Shown: piece by piece, positions 41,258-51,023 of the stretch
How the letters are laid out: each line of letters begins with the position of its first letter
How positions within the stretch are numbered: position 1 is the first letter of the stretch
Assembly (NCBI GenBank): GCA_034422355.1
Contig: DAOUJS010000046.1
Location: forward strand, 124,001 to 188,000
Origin: CATOSP01 sp034422355
GTDB taxonomy: Bacteria > Chloroflexota > Dehalococcoidia > Lucifugimonadales > UBA3495
Direction: 5' to 3'
DNA length: 64,000 nt
Translations under genes and position numbers: made by a program
The notes under the pieces: model-generated
Databases searched by the model: none
What the model saw: the letters and a program-made list of their open reading frames with translations, nothing else
What the model was told of the DNA's origin: nothing

Positions 41258-42154
41258 ATGCCGGAACAGATTGGATTCATCGGCCTGGGAATCATGGGGA
41301 AGCCCATGGCGAAGAACCTGCTGAAGGCGGGATATTCGCTGACCGTTTATGACATCGTGGGCGAGCCGGTGGAGGAACTGGTTACCGAGGGAGCTGCCCG
41401 CGGGTCGTCGAATAAAGACGTCGCCGCCAAGAGCGACACGATCATCACGATGGTCCCGGACTCCGCCGATTCGGAGGCCGCAATTCTTGGACCTGAAGGT
41501 GCGTTGGAAGGGGCGCGTCCCGGGTCGGTGATCATCGACATGAGCTCGATTGCCCCGCTGGTTTCCCAGAGGATTGCGGGGGAGTGCGCCAATAAGGGCG
41601 TGGAGATGCTGGACGCCCCCGTCAGCGGCGGTGAGCCGGGGGCCATCAACGCGACCCTTGCGATTATGGTTGGTGGAAAGCAGGAGGTCTTCGACCAACA
41701 CTTCGACCTGCTGAAGACGATGGGGAGCAATGTGGTGCTTACCGGAGATATCGGCGCGGGCGGTATCACCAAGCTGGCCAACCAGATTATCGTGGCGGCA
41801 AACATCGAGGCGCTGAGCGAAGCCCTGGTGCTGGCGCAGAGGGCGGGCGTGGACCCGGAGAAGGTCTGGAACGCCATCCGGGGTGGACTGGCCGGGAGCG
41901 CGGTAATGGAGGCCAAGGGGCCGATGATGCTGGACCGCAACTTCCGGCCCGGTTTCCGCATACGGCTGCACCAGAAAGACCTGCGCAACGTGTTGCAGAC
42001 CGCCCAGGAGTTGAACGTTCCCCTGCCGGCGACGGCGCTGATGCAGCAGATTCTGGGGGCGCTGGTCAATGAGGGGGAGGCGGACTCCGACCATGCGGCC
42101 ATTCTGCATTTTATCGAAGACATGGCCAAGGTTGAGGTGAAGCGCGGGGGCTAG
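41258..42154 (+). CDS. 3-hydroxyisobutyrate dehydrogenase family reductase (GarR-like, tartronate semialdehyde reductase type)
   Basis: 298-aa beta-hydroxyacid dehydrogenase. NAD(P) motif GFIGLGIMGKPMAKNLLKAG, DAPVSGGEPGAINATLAIMV and the catalytic lysine in GAGGITKLANQIIVAAN. The KxxD-like helix RIRLHQKDLRNVL is present. Sequence suits 2-hydroxy-3-oxopropionate (GarR/GlxR) or 3-hydroxyisobutyrate reductase; the exact substrate is unsettled. AAGGAGAGGG before the ATG. Its last 37 bases recur at 42805-42840 (see findings). Confidence 0.88.
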   Translation: MPEQIGFIGLGIMGKPMAKNLLKAGYSLTVYDIVGEPVEELVTEGAARGSSNKDVAAKSDTIITMVPDSADSEAAILGPEGALEGARPGSVIIDMSSIAPLVSQRIAGECANKGVEMLDAPVSGGEPGAINATLAIMVGGKQEVFDQHFDLLKTMGSNVVLTGDIGAGGITKLANQIIVAANIEALSEALVLAQRAGVDPEKVWNAIRGGLAGSAVMEAKGPMMLDRNFRPGFRIRLHQKDLRNVLQTAQELNVPLPATALMQQILGALVNEGEADSDHAAILHFIEDMAKVEVKRGG

Positions 42155-42158
42155 AGGT
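42122..42158 (+). repeat. Left copy of a 37-bp direct repeat (3' end of the garR-like gene)
   Basis: Starts ATGGCCAAGGTTGAGGTGAA and ends GCGGGGGCTAGAGGT, including the stop codon TAG. The right copy at 42805-42840 starts ATGGCCAGGGTTGAGGTGAG and has the same end; one base is deleted and a few differ. Confidence 0.75.
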
Positions 42159-42192
42159 GCCGGTGTAAGTGCCGGACAACCAATAAAGAGCT

Positions 42193-42229
42193 GCGCCGGG
42201 TCGAAGGGATTGCGTCTTTGGCCCGGCGC
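42193..42229. terminator. Hairpin after the garR-like gene
   Basis: GCGCCGGGTC and GGCCCGGCGC form a 10-bp stem with one mismatch and a 17-base loop, 39 bases after the stop. No strong T-run. Likely terminator. Confidence 0.4.
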
Positions 42230-42263
42230 GTATGACATTTCAAAGAAGTAGAGATGTGTTGAT

Positions 42264-42818
42264 ATGACGATGGTCCCGCCATTGCAGGACCCTTGCGTTC
42301 AAAGCCCCACGGGCCGAATGGCCATAAGTCGCAGATTCATCCAACACGCCCGGGAAGAACTTGCCAGTGGGCGTCGGCTCCAAGCCGGAGAGAAAGCCTG
42401 GGGGGCTGTCGCCCAGCACTTGAAACTCTTTGCGGAGCAGAGGGGATGGAGACACAGAAGACACCAGCAGGTCCAACAGGCCGGATACCAGATCATGGCG
42501 GAGTTCCCGGACTACAGGCCGGCCGATCTCTCCGCAGCTTTTGCCAATGCCTACTTCAAAGGGCATGAGAATTTCTACGAAAATCAGTACGATGTCGACG
42601 ACATCGAAGAAGCTATCACGTCAGTGGAAGAAGCGCTCCCGTTGTTAGAGGCCATTCATTCTGAGGCCCCGCGCCCATTCACCATCACCTCCAATATAGA
42701 GCGGAAGCGTTTGGCGGAACTTACCGGGGACAGCACTCTGCGAGTGGGAGACACGTCGCCCGTGGGGTTTTCCTTGCGGCACGTGCCCAGTCCGAGGAAT
42801 GATTATGGCCAGGGTTGA
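42264..42818 (+). CDS. PaREP1/HEPN-like protein, second copy
   Basis: 184 aa. The core RRLQAGEKAWGAVAQHLKLF then AEQRGWRHRRHQQVQQAGYQ repeats the motif of the 22944-23309 protein, with a following FANAYFKGHENFYENQ helix (compare FHINFYHHGMEDFQ in copy one). ATG 42264 or ATG 42318 may be the start; neither has a clear ribosome site. The last 60 residues have no counterpart in the other copy. The gene lies exactly between two copies of a 37-bp direct repeat, suggesting it was inserted here. Confidence 0.65.
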   Translation: MTMVPPLQDPCVQSPTGRMAISRRFIQHAREELASGRRLQAGEKAWGAVAQHLKLFAEQRGWRHRRHQQVQQAGYQIMAEFPDYRPADLSAAFANAYFKGHENFYENQYDVDDIEEAITSVEEALPLLEAIHSEAPRPFTITSNIERKRLAELTGDSTLRVGDTSPVGFSLRHVPSPRNDYGQG

Positions 42819-42840
42819 GGTGAGTGCGGGGGCTAGAGGT
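42805..42840 (+). repeat. Right copy of the 37-bp direct repeat
   Basis: ATGGCCAGGGTTGAGGTGAG followed by TGCGGGGGCTAGAGGT, a near copy of the garR-like 3' end at 42122-42158. It overlaps the 3' ends of the PaREP1-like gene and of the opposing enoyl-CoA hydratase gene. Confidence 0.75.
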
Positions 42841-43657
42841 CTTTGAATCGGGCGTCGCGCCAGTCTAGGGCGGCGCGGAGGCCGTGTTCGCGGCGGATGG
42901 CGCTGAATTCCTGCTGTTCCGGGTCGGTGCTGATGTCGAACTGGGTCATCAGTTCCAGGTTGTGCTGGACGGCGGTCAGGAAGCCCATTGCCTCCAGCGC
43001 CCGGTTCACCGAAATTTTGGTCATCTTGATGCCGACCCTGGAGATGAGGGTTATCTTTTTGGCGACCTTTTCGCACTCCTGCATAAGGTCCTCATGGGGC
43101 ACGACCCGGCTGACCATTCCCAAGCGAGCAGCCTCATAGGCGTCAATGGTGTCTCCGGTCAGCAGCAGTTCCTTGGCCCTGGCCAGCCCCACGCTGAAGG
43201 GGGTAATCAGGAATGGGGCGCCCAGGCCGGCGCGGATTTCCGGCTCTCCCAATATGGCTCGCTCCGACGCTATCTTGACGTCGCAGACCTGCATCAGCTC
43301 GCAAGCGCCTGCCAGGGCGTAGCCGTTGACAGCGGCTATGACGGGCTTGCTGAGGTTCCAGACCATCATAAAGGTGTCGATGTGGCCCTTGAGACGCTGC
43401 CGGCGCTCGTCGGGCGGGGTGGCGTGAGGTTCGTCCGGCTCCTCCGAACCGGGGTCAAGATCGAACCCGGCAGAGAAGGCCCGGCCCGCGCCGGTGAGGA
43501 TGACCACGCGGATGTCAGGGTCCACCTCGATCACCTCCAACGCCTCCCGCAGTTCGGCCATGAGGAGCGGGCTGAGGGCGTTGAGCTTTTCGGGGCGATT
43601 GAGGGTGAGGTAGCAGATGCCGCCTTCAACCCGGTAGTCAAGGCACTGGAAGTCCAA
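42833..43657 (-). CDS. Enoyl-CoA hydratase/isomerase family protein
   Basis: 274-aa crotonase. Oxyanion-hole and active-site segments: FSAGFDLDPGSEE, VNGYALAGACELMQVCDVKI, GEPEIRAGLG. Both glutamates corresponding to the catalytic pair of mitochondrial enoyl-CoA hydratase are present (in GACEL and GEPEI), so it is probably an active hydratase. TTG start at 43657 with GGAGG upstream. Its 3' end falls in the right copy of the direct repeat. Confidence 0.9.
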   Translation of the reverse strand: MDFQCLDYRVEGGICYLTLNRPEKLNALSPLLMAELREALEVIEVDPDIRVVILTGAGRAFSAGFDLDPGSEEPDEPHATPPDERRQRLKGHIDTFMMVWNLSKPVIAAVNGYALAGACELMQVCDVKIASERAILGEPEIRAGLGAPFLITPFSVGLARAKELLLTGDTIDAYEAARLGMVSRVVPHEDLMQECEKVAKKITLISRVGIKMTKISVNRALEAMGFLTAVQHNLELMTQFDISTDPEQQEFSAIRREHGLRAALDWRDARFKDL

Positions 43658-43681
43658 TGGCTGCCTCCGCGCCCGGCCCGG

Positions 43682-44485
<804 letters not shown>

Positions 44486-44597
44486 CTTTTGCTCTCGTGT
44501 TTTGAAATTTGTGGCCGCGAAACCGGCGCCAAGGAGGGCCGCAGACCCCCATCCCTGCGCGCGGTCAGAGAGATGATAACCCCATGTGCCCACTATC

Positions 44598-45944
44598 TCA
44601 AGTGCGGTCAATCAGGTCCGGGTCTTCCCAGGGTTGAAGCCTCTCCTCGGGGTCGTTGTTGGGGCGGAGCTTGCCGATGATGTACCTTACGGTGACGACG
44701 ACCATGACCAGGAGGACCAGCCCGCCGAAGAGCCAGACGTCGAGGTAGACCAGGGGGGAGGGTTTGTCCTGGGCTGGCCGGCCACTGAACCCGCCGTCCC
44801 ACTCAGCCCAGCGAGACTCAAGACCGCGGGTGTCGAACCCATAAATGGCGGTCAGGGCCGTGTCCACTGTATGCCTCCGGCGCAAGTGGTCAAGGAAGGC
44901 ACGGAACTGGGCCGTGCCGTGCTCCTCTATCAGGTATGCGACGACGCTCTCCGCCTTCAGGTAGAACATGTTGATGTCGTCGGGCTTGCCCGGAGTCCTG
45001 GTCATGGCATGGAGCGGCATTCCCATTCCGGCCAGGGCACGTCCGCTGTAGGGGCGGCTGCCCGGTTCGACATAGCTGGCGAACCCCTCATCCAACCAGT
45101 CCGGCAATTGATATGCGCTTGGTCCCACGTGTTGATGCAGCAGCAGGTGGGCCGACTCGTGCAGGATGAGGTCGGGGTCGATGCCCACGCCCAGGAAAAG
45201 GCCCTTCAGCGGGAAGGCAAACCCGGCGAAGACGTGCTGCTCGGTAATAGTGCGGCTGTGGAAGGGAAAAGCCGCGACGGCGTCGGACCTGCGTCTGTAT
45301 ACCATACCCTGGATTGGTTCGGGACTGGTCATCCCAAGCAGGGCCTGGATGTTTGCCAGCCCGCTTTCCACTTCTTCAGCTATATGCCGCACGTCAGAGA
45401 TGGGGATGTCGTGGTAGTGTAGCGCCAGCGGACCGATGCGAACCTGATCCCACGTGAAGCGGGTGTCTGCGTATTCCAGGTTTTTGAGAGGGGTCTGGAG
45501 CCGGTTGCCGACTGAGTCTTGCAGGAGGTAGTGGTACTCCAGCCTTGTGCCGGGCGGCAGGTAGGCCGCACCGCCGGTGTTGAGGAAGTGGGTGGCCGTG
45601 ATGTGCTGGCCTGGGGTGAATTCGGGGTAAGCATATGACCATGCACCGCTTCCGGCGAGGCGGTAGCGCAGTCGCACTTCCACTATTCTTCCCGGGATGT
45701 TGCCGGAAGCTTCCGCCGCCAGGTTGAAGGCCACACTGCTGGGGAACTCAACCTCCCATGTGTCCGAGATGACCCGGATGTTGCCCGTGGATTCCTGGGA
45801 GGGCGCGGACGCGAGGTTGATCAGCATCAACAGCGTTAGGGTGACAGCCATGACGGCCAGCCGTTTCCGGGACCTGCGGAAGCCGGGACGCTGCGTCGGG
45901 CATTCATGCGCAGGAGGAGCGGCTTGTGAAGCTGAATGATCCAT
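44598..45944 (-). CDS. Gluzincin peptidase (peptidase MA family), membrane-anchored
   Basis: 448 aa. One N-terminal membrane helix or signal (LAVMAVTLTLLMLINLAS), an extracytoplasmic beta-rich part, then the zinc site DLILHESAHLLLHQH (HExxH) with the third ligand in DEGFASYVE. A second membrane helix near the C-terminus (LFGGLVLLVMVVVTVRYIIG) precedes a short cytoplasmic tail. Substrate unknown. Start ATG 45944 chosen; a TATAAT box sits six bases upstream, so the mRNA may be leaderless. Confidence 0.88.
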   Translation of the reverse strand: MDHSASQAAPPAHECPTQRPGFRRSRKRLAVMAVTLTLLMLINLASAPSQESTGNIRVISDTWEVEFPSSVAFNLAAEASGNIPGRIVEVRLRYRLAGSGAWSYAYPEFTPGQHITATHFLNTGGAAYLPPGTRLEYHYLLQDSVGNRLQTPLKNLEYADTRFTWDQVRIGPLALHYHDIPISDVRHIAEEVESGLANIQALLGMTSPEPIQGMVYRRRSDAVAAFPFHSRTITEQHVFAGFAFPLKGLFLGVGIDPDLILHESAHLLLHQHVGPSAYQLPDWLDEGFASYVEPGSRPYSGRALAGMGMPLHAMTRTPGKPDDINMFYLKAESVVAYLIEEHGTAQFRAFLDHLRRRHTVDTALTAIYGFDTRGLESRWAEWDGGFSGRPAQDKPSPLVYLDVWLFGGLVLLVMVVVTVRYIIGKLRPNNDPEERLQPWEDPDLIDRT

Positions 45945-45950
45945 ATTCCC

Positions 45951-45956
45951 ATTATA
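45951..45956 (-). promoter_or_regulatory. Possible -10 box for a leaderless peptidase transcript
   Basis: TATAAT on the minus strand, separated by GGGAAT from the ATG at 45944. No good -35 is seen. With normal spacing transcription would begin at or next to the A of the start codon. Confidence 0.4.
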
Positions 45957-46075
45957 TATGCTCAGCGTGCCCGGGACCGCCGGGGCAGTCTTTTCCAGGC
46001 AATGACCGGGAAGAACCGGAGGGAGAGGGGTTTTCAAAAGACGGGAAAACTGGTTGATACCCGTATCGCATTCGA

Positions 46076-46105
46076 TTGACCGGCAAAAAACAGGATTTCT
46101 ATAAT
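46076..46105 (+). promoter_or_regulatory. Sigma-70-type promoter
   Basis: TTGACC (46076-46081), 18-bp A-rich spacer, TATAAT (46100-46105). It points at the secreted PPC/cohesin/dockerin gene and would give a leader of roughly 210 nt. Best promoter match in the window. Confidence 0.65.
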
Positions 46106-46325
46106 TATGTCAAATTCTGACCAAAGGGGCCGAATGGCCCACCTCCGGCAGCCCAGTTGTACTTTCCGGGGATGGATCCTATCCGCCGCTTGCCAGCCGG
46201 GGAGCGGATATAGGGCAGCGTTCCCAGAGATGAATGGCGGGGCGTATGGCCGGATACCCGTAGCTTGAGTCTATGTACCCGCACGGGTCTCTATGCAATA
46301 CCGGGTGCGGGGTGGGGGAGTGGAA

Positions 46326-49256
46326 ATGCGGTACCGTTCAAAGTTGCCCGGTGTCTTGTCCAGAGTCGTTATACTTTCCGTCTTCCTAGTTGCCCTCCTG
46401 TCCCTTCCGCCGGTATCGACCGTCCATGCCGCGGACGATCACGCCAACAGCCGGAAGAATGCGACGAAGATAGACACCCGGGGAAGGGCCGTGAGTGGGA
46501 GAATCGACCGGGCAGGCAGTACAGGCGACTCCGACTGGTTCAGGTTTGAGGCAAGGCGGGGGGTCCGCTATACCATCAGTTCGGAGTTAGAGAATCGGGG
46601 CGATCAGGCGTTGCAGGATGCCGACGTCAAGGTTATGAATGCCGTCGGGCAAGATCCCGGTTCTCCGGACGGGCAAGTCCACTCCAGGGAAGGGAACGTC
46701 AAGTCCATCGAATGGATCGCCAGGACCAATGATACGTACTACGTCAAGGTAAGCGCGAAGACTGACCCCCGGACCCAGTCGTTCTATTTTGGCAGGTACA
46801 AACTTAGTATCCGCCAGGACGTCAGCCTCGAGGACCGCCACCCGGATGCGCTGGACCAGGCGGTCCAGATAAACTTTGTCAGCCAGTACCAGGGAGCGAT
46901 CAGTCCCTGGGCCAACAAACCCAACTTCCCCGACGTCATGGGCACCGATGATTACGACTTCTTCTACTTCAACGCGGAACGCGGCGTGAAGTATAACATT
47001 ACGGTAGCCTTGGAAGGGTTGGAAGGTCTGACCTTCGGGGTTATCCAGCGCAGCCAAGACCTCGTTGGCGATGATGCGCTGCTCAGCAACAAAGGCCAAG
47101 GGAACGAGATGGAATGGGTTGCCCCAAGTCAGGGGAAATACTACATCTTCCTTACAGGCAGCGCCTTGGTCAGGCAGCGCGTGGGAGCCTACACTCTCCA
47201 GGTGATGGCCGACGTAACCCTTAGAGACGATCACCCGGATAGCCGGGCGGAAGCTACGACCATCAACCTCGGCAACTCCATCCGGGGAGCGATCAGTCCC
47301 GCTGACGACGTTGACTATTTCAAGATCACGGCCGTTCGGGGTGTCAAATACACCATCATGGCAGGCCTGTCGCAGGGCGACGCAGTCCGCATCTCGGTGT
47401 TGGACGATGGGGGCAAGGTGGAAGCAACCAACGGCGGAATCGGCTCCACGCTTGACTGGCTGGCCACGAGCGACGGTACGCGCACTATCAGCGTCGCGGC
47501 TTCGCTCCATGTCAGGGACCCGATAGTAGGGTACAACCTTCGAATCTCCGGCGATGACTCTATGCGAGACCGGCACGCCAACACGAGGGTGGATGCGACT
47601 CCCGTCAACTTGGGGATCAGCATGGGAGCCAGTATCAGCCCCCCCGGAGACGAGGACTACTTCAAGTTCAGCGCATACCGGGGTGTCAAGTACACTGTCA
47701 GGGCTGACCTGGGTACGGTCCCGGGAGTCAGGTTGGAGATCGGGAAGCCCGCCGAAGGAGTCGAGGATGCTGTTGTCAACGCGGACGGCAGCCTGGAATG
47801 GACTGCCGGAGGTGACGGCGATTATTACGTGATTGCCTCGGGCCTATCCAACCAGAGGGATGCGGTCGGCACCTACAACATAGTAGTGGACTCCGACAAC
47901 ACTTACGAAGACCGTCATGGGGACAGCGCCGCGGACGCCACGATCATCGGTTACAGCAACCGGATGTCGGGCGCAATCAGCCCCGCAGAAGACCGGGACT
48001 ACTTCCAGTTCACCGCCATCCGGGGCGTCAGGTACACGTTCAAGCTCACCCATCAGGAGATTGAAGCGTTGTCTCTTGCGGTGGTAGACGGCAGTTCCCA
48101 TGGGGGGACCAAGGCCAGTAATTACGGGGAAGACTCGGAAGTGGTCTGGACCGCCCCTGAAAGCAAAACGTACCACCTGGTTATTTCCAAGTCTCCCAGG
48201 TCCATGGTGAAGACCGGAGTATACACGCTGGAGGTCTCGACCGAGGACGCCCTGCAGGACCGTCACCCGGATAAACCGCAAGATGCGACCATCCTCTGGA
48301 CCGGGAACGCAATATCGGGCGCGGTCAGCCCCGCTGACGACAAGGACTATTTCTCCTTTGCCGCGGAGGGGAACACGACCTATACGGTGGAGGTTGAGTT
48401 GGCCACCGCTGAGGCTGTGGTAATCACGGTGGCCCATGACAATTCCGGGTTCTCTGAGACCAACTACGGGTCCGGGAACACTCTGGAGTGGACCGCTCCG
48501 GGGTCGGAGACATACACAGTGCTGATTGCCGGCGCTCCCCAGTTGGAGGACCCGTTGGGGACCTACAGGGTGACCATGGAACAAGGCGGAGCTGCTCCGG
48601 AAGAGACCGTGACGACTCCTATAGTCGTAACCGCAGTGGACACCACACCGCAAACCCCGGTCGCCGAAGCTGCCCCGCCTCCCCCGCCCTCCGGGGCGCG
48701 ACTGAGGGTAGCCACCAGGTTTGGCCCTCCCGGCGCGAAGGTGCTGGTGCCGGTCCATCTCGAGAACGGGCAGCAGGTCAGCAGCATCGGGTTCAACGTG
48801 AATTACGACCCTTCGGTGGCCCATGCGGTCAACGTGCATCGTGGTTCGCGAATGTCCCCGACCGCCTTTAGCTTCAACGCCGCTGTTCCGGGATTGGTCC
48901 GGATCGGCTCCGCCGGACACAGCGATGCCAAGGGAGACGGCTCTGCGGCGGTCATAGAGTTTATGATCCTGGGCGAGCGCGGCAGGTACACTGACATCAC
49001 CATCTCGGACATGGAAGTGACCGATGCCGCCGGGGAACCGCGGTCGATAGAGGTCCATTCCGGAACGCTGAAGGTTGACTCGATTGTTGTAGGAGACGGC
49101 AACGGCGATGGCAGAATCAGCCCGCTGGATGCACTAATCGCCATGAAGATGTTCGTCGGACTGGCGAGCGAAGACCTGGTGTTGGATGTGAACAGGGACG
49201 GCCGAGTCACCCCGGACGATGCAGTGGAGATCCTAAAACTGGCCAGGCGCGGGTAG
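46326..49256 (+). CDS. Secreted protein with six PPC-like repeats, a cohesin domain and a C-terminal dockerin
   Basis: 976 aa. Signal peptide to about residue 34 (SLPPVSTVHA). Six repeats of about 115 aa begin near residues 37, 170, 300, 415, 529 and 645, each with D-x-H-x-D at the start, a GAISPADDxDYF-like core and xRGVKYT. They resemble bacterial pre-peptidase C-terminal domains. A Pro-rich linker leads to a cohesin-like domain (about 790-915: GAKVLVPVHLENGQQVSSIG, then FNVNYDPSV) and a type I dockerin (about 920-976) with two calcium loops, DGNGDGRISPLDALIAMKMF and DVNRDGRVTPDDAVEILKL. No catalytic domain seen. ATG 46326 chosen since it opens the signal peptide. Confidence 0.88.
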   Translation: MRYRSKLPGVLSRVVILSVFLVALLSLPPVSTVHAADDHANSRKNATKIDTRGRAVSGRIDRAGSTGDSDWFRFEARRGVRYTISSELENRGDQALQDADVKVMNAVGQDPGSPDGQVHSREGNVKSIEWIARTNDTYYVKVSAKTDPRTQSFYFGRYKLSIRQDVSLEDRHPDALDQAVQINFVSQYQGAISPWANKPNFPDVMGTDDYDFFYFNAERGVKYNITVALEGLEGLTFGVIQRSQDLVGDDALLSNKGQGNEMEWVAPSQGKYYIFLTGSALVRQRVGAYTLQVMADVTLRDDHPDSRAEATTINLGNSIRGAISPADDVDYFKITAVRGVKYTIMAGLSQGDAVRISVLDDGGKVEATNGGIGSTLDWLATSDGTRTISVAASLHVRDPIVGYNLRISGDDSMRDRHANTRVDATPVNLGISMGASISPPGDEDYFKFSAYRGVKYTVRADLGTVPGVRLEIGKPAEGVEDAVVNADGSLEWTAGGDGDYYVIASGLSNQRDAVGTYNIVVDSDNTYEDRHGDSAADATIIGYSNRMSGAISPAEDRDYFQFTAIRGVRYTFKLTHQEIEALSLAVVDGSSHGGTKASNYGEDSEVVWTAPESKTYHLVISKSPRSMVKTGVYTLEVSTEDALQDRHPDKPQDATILWTGNAISGAVSPADDKDYFSFAAEGNTTYTVEVELATAEAVVITVAHDNSGFSETNYGSGNTLEWTAPGSETYTVLIAGAPQLEDPLGTYRVTMEQGGAAPEETVTTPIVVTAVDTTPQTPVAEAAPPPPPSGARLRVATRFGPPGAKVLVPVHLENGQQVSSIGFNVNYDPSVAHAVNVHRGSRMSPTAFSFNAAVPGLVRIGSAGHSDAKGDGSAAVIEFMILGERGRYTDITISDMEVTDAAGEPRSIEVHSGTLKVDSIVVGDGNGDGRISPLDALIAMKMFVGLASEDLVLDVNRDGRVTPDDAVEILKLARRG

Positions 49257-49266
49257 GTGATTAGTG

Positions 49267-50094
49267 ATGAGATGGTGGATGGACGTATGCTTGATATTCA
49301 TAAGCAACTATTGGAGGCGGCTGCTCCTCTTGGGAGGAGCCCTGACCCTGGTCATCGTGGCCATCGTCGTATCGGTGATATACATCGGACGAGACTCCAA
49401 TACGGCAGAGGCATCCGGGGTGCAACCCCCGGCTACCCCTGTGGCTGAGATAAGGCCCACAGCCGCGCCGGTGGCCAGGGCCTCAACTCCTACTCCTACC
49501 ACGGTTCCAACCAAGGCGCCTGCGCCTACGCTGGTCCCGACGGTCGCGCCGACCCAGACTCCGACCCCTGAAGCGGAGCCGGTCCCGCAGCCTACGCCCG
49601 TCGTGGCAGTTGAGCCGGACAGAATCGAGGTGCCGGTTACTCTTTCCGATGCACGGAGCGTAGGGAGCCTGGAGTTTTTCCTCGTCTACAATCCGGAAGT
49701 GCTGGAACTAATGGAAGTGGAGAAAGGGAAGCTGGCCGGAAATTCCCTGATTGATTTCTCATCAGGCACACCGGGCCGGGTCTGGACCGCGCTGATAAAC
49801 CCGCAAGGCATCAGCGGCAATGGAGAGGTGGCGAGGTTTACTTTCGAGGTCATTGCACCCGAGACTACAGGCTCTGAGTCCTCGGTTTCCGGGTCCGGGG
49901 AGTCCGGCCCGGCAGCGGATGCCGGTCTGAATGCGGCCGCCAATACGGAGTCCTTCGACAGTGTGCTGAGGCTGGAGAGCGTGTCCGCCTATAGTGCGAC
50001 AACCCTGTTGGACCTGCTGGCTGAACCTGCCACCGGGGGGTTCACACGGAAAGGGCTTGATGTGAAAGCCCCGGTTGTGGCCTTCGTCAATTAG
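49267..50094 (+). CDS. Membrane-anchored cohesin-like protein
   Basis: 275 aa. An N-terminal membrane helix (LLLLGGALTLVIVAIVVSVI) is followed by a long Pro/Thr/Ala spacer (about 50-115) of the wall-spanning type, and a cohesin-like domain (about 118-265: IEVPVTLSDARSVGSLEFFL, VYNPEVLELMEVEKGKL). It begins ten bases after the dockerin-bearing gene on the same strand, so the two are co-expressed. It could present a cohesin on the cell surface for the neighbour's dockerin. Start GTG 49264 is equally possible. Confidence 0.8.
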   Translation: MRWWMDVCLIFISNYWRRLLLLGGALTLVIVAIVVSVIYIGRDSNTAEASGVQPPATPVAEIRPTAAPVARASTPTPTTVPTKAPAPTLVPTVAPTQTPTPEAEPVPQPTPVVAVEPDRIEVPVTLSDARSVGSLEFFLVYNPEVLELMEVEKGKLAGNSLIDFSSGTPGRVWTALINPQGISGNGEVARFTFEVIAPETTGSESSVSGSGESGPAADAGLNAAANTESFDSVLRLESVSAYSATTLLDLLAEPATGGFTRKGLDVKAPVVAFVN

Positions 50095-50116
50095 CCTCAG
50101 TCAGACGTTTTAGCTG

Positions 50117-50989
50117 ATGAAGCTGCACCTTGTTGACGGGACTTACGAACTGTTCCGGTCCTACTTTGCGATGCCCGCGGAAGAGGCTCCCGACGGCAGA
50201 CCCGTAGGGGCGATTCGAGGGTTGGTGCAGACGATGCTGGCGCTCCTGCGTGAGGACGGCGTTACTCATATCGGCTGCGCATTCGATCACGTTGTGGAGT
50301 CGTTCCGCAACGACCTGTTCGAGGGCTACAAGACCGGAGTGGGCGTTCCCGAAGACCTGATGGCCCAATTCCCCCTGGCAGAACGGGCGATGGCGGCACT
50401 GGGGGTAGTGGTATGGCCGATGACCGAGTTCGAGGCTGATGACGCCATTGCGACTGCAACCCACCGCTGGGCCGGAGAACCGGATGTGGAACAGGTAATC
50501 ATCTGCTCCCCGGACAAGGATATGGCCCAGATGGTACGCGGCTCTCAAGTGGTATGTCTTGACCGGAGACGGAAGACGGTCATGGATGAAGACGGTGTCC
50601 GGCAGAAGTTTGGCGTGGGTCCGCAGTCGATTCCGGATTATTTGGCGTTGTTGGGAGACTCGGCCGACGGGATTCCCGGAATACCCCGCTGGGGGGCCAA
50701 GACCACGGCGCTGGTTCTGGACCGGTATCAACACATCGAGCAAATCCCCGATGCCTGGGAGGACTGGGAGGTAAGCCCGCGCGGGGGCCGGGCAGTCGCG
50801 GCCAGCCTGGCGGAAAGACGCGCCGACGCTATGCTCTACAGGCGGCTGGCAACGCTCCGGGTAGATGTGCCGTTATCGGAAGAGCTGGAACAGTTGCAAT
50901 GGAGTGGCGCTTTCACGAATGAGTACCGGGCGTTCTGCGAAGAGCTTGGCCTGGGCGGTCTGGCGAACGCTCCCCATAGGTGGCGGTGA
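50117..50989 (+). CDS. 5'-3' exonuclease / flap endonuclease (PolA N-terminal-like, free-standing)
   Basis: 290 aa. Acidic metal-binding residues in HLVDGTYELFRS, GCAFDHVVESFRND, FEADDAIATATH, SPDKDMAQMV and GDSADGIPGIPRWG, with the helix-hairpin-helix that follows. It resembles the 5' nuclease domain of DNA polymerase I but without the polymerase. It would trim RNA primers or flaps. It starts 22 bases after the cohesin-like gene. Confidence 0.92.
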   Translation: MKLHLVDGTYELFRSYFAMPAEEAPDGRPVGAIRGLVQTMLALLREDGVTHIGCAFDHVVESFRNDLFEGYKTGVGVPEDLMAQFPLAERAMAALGVVVWPMTEFEADDAIATATHRWAGEPDVEQVIICSPDKDMAQMVRGSQVVCLDRRRKTVMDEDGVRQKFGVGPQSIPDYLALLGDSADGIPGIPRWGAKTTALVLDRYQHIEQIPDAWEDWEVSPRGGRAVAASLAERRADAMLYRRLATLRVDVPLSEELEQLQWSGAFTNEYRAFCEELGLGGLANAPHRWR

Positions 50990-51023
50990 GGACTTGACGA
51001 GTTGAAGCAACGCTGCGGGGCGG

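Noticed and set aside
46190..46235. Ninth copy of the CTGAGAA repeat (AGGGCAGCGTTCCCAG)
   Set aside because: Only a short stretch resembles the head and the middle is different; too weak to count.
47844..49058. 404-codon minus-strand frame opposite the PPC/cohesin/dockerin gene
   Set aside because: Shadow of a gene with signal peptide, repeats and dockerin; no homology of its own.
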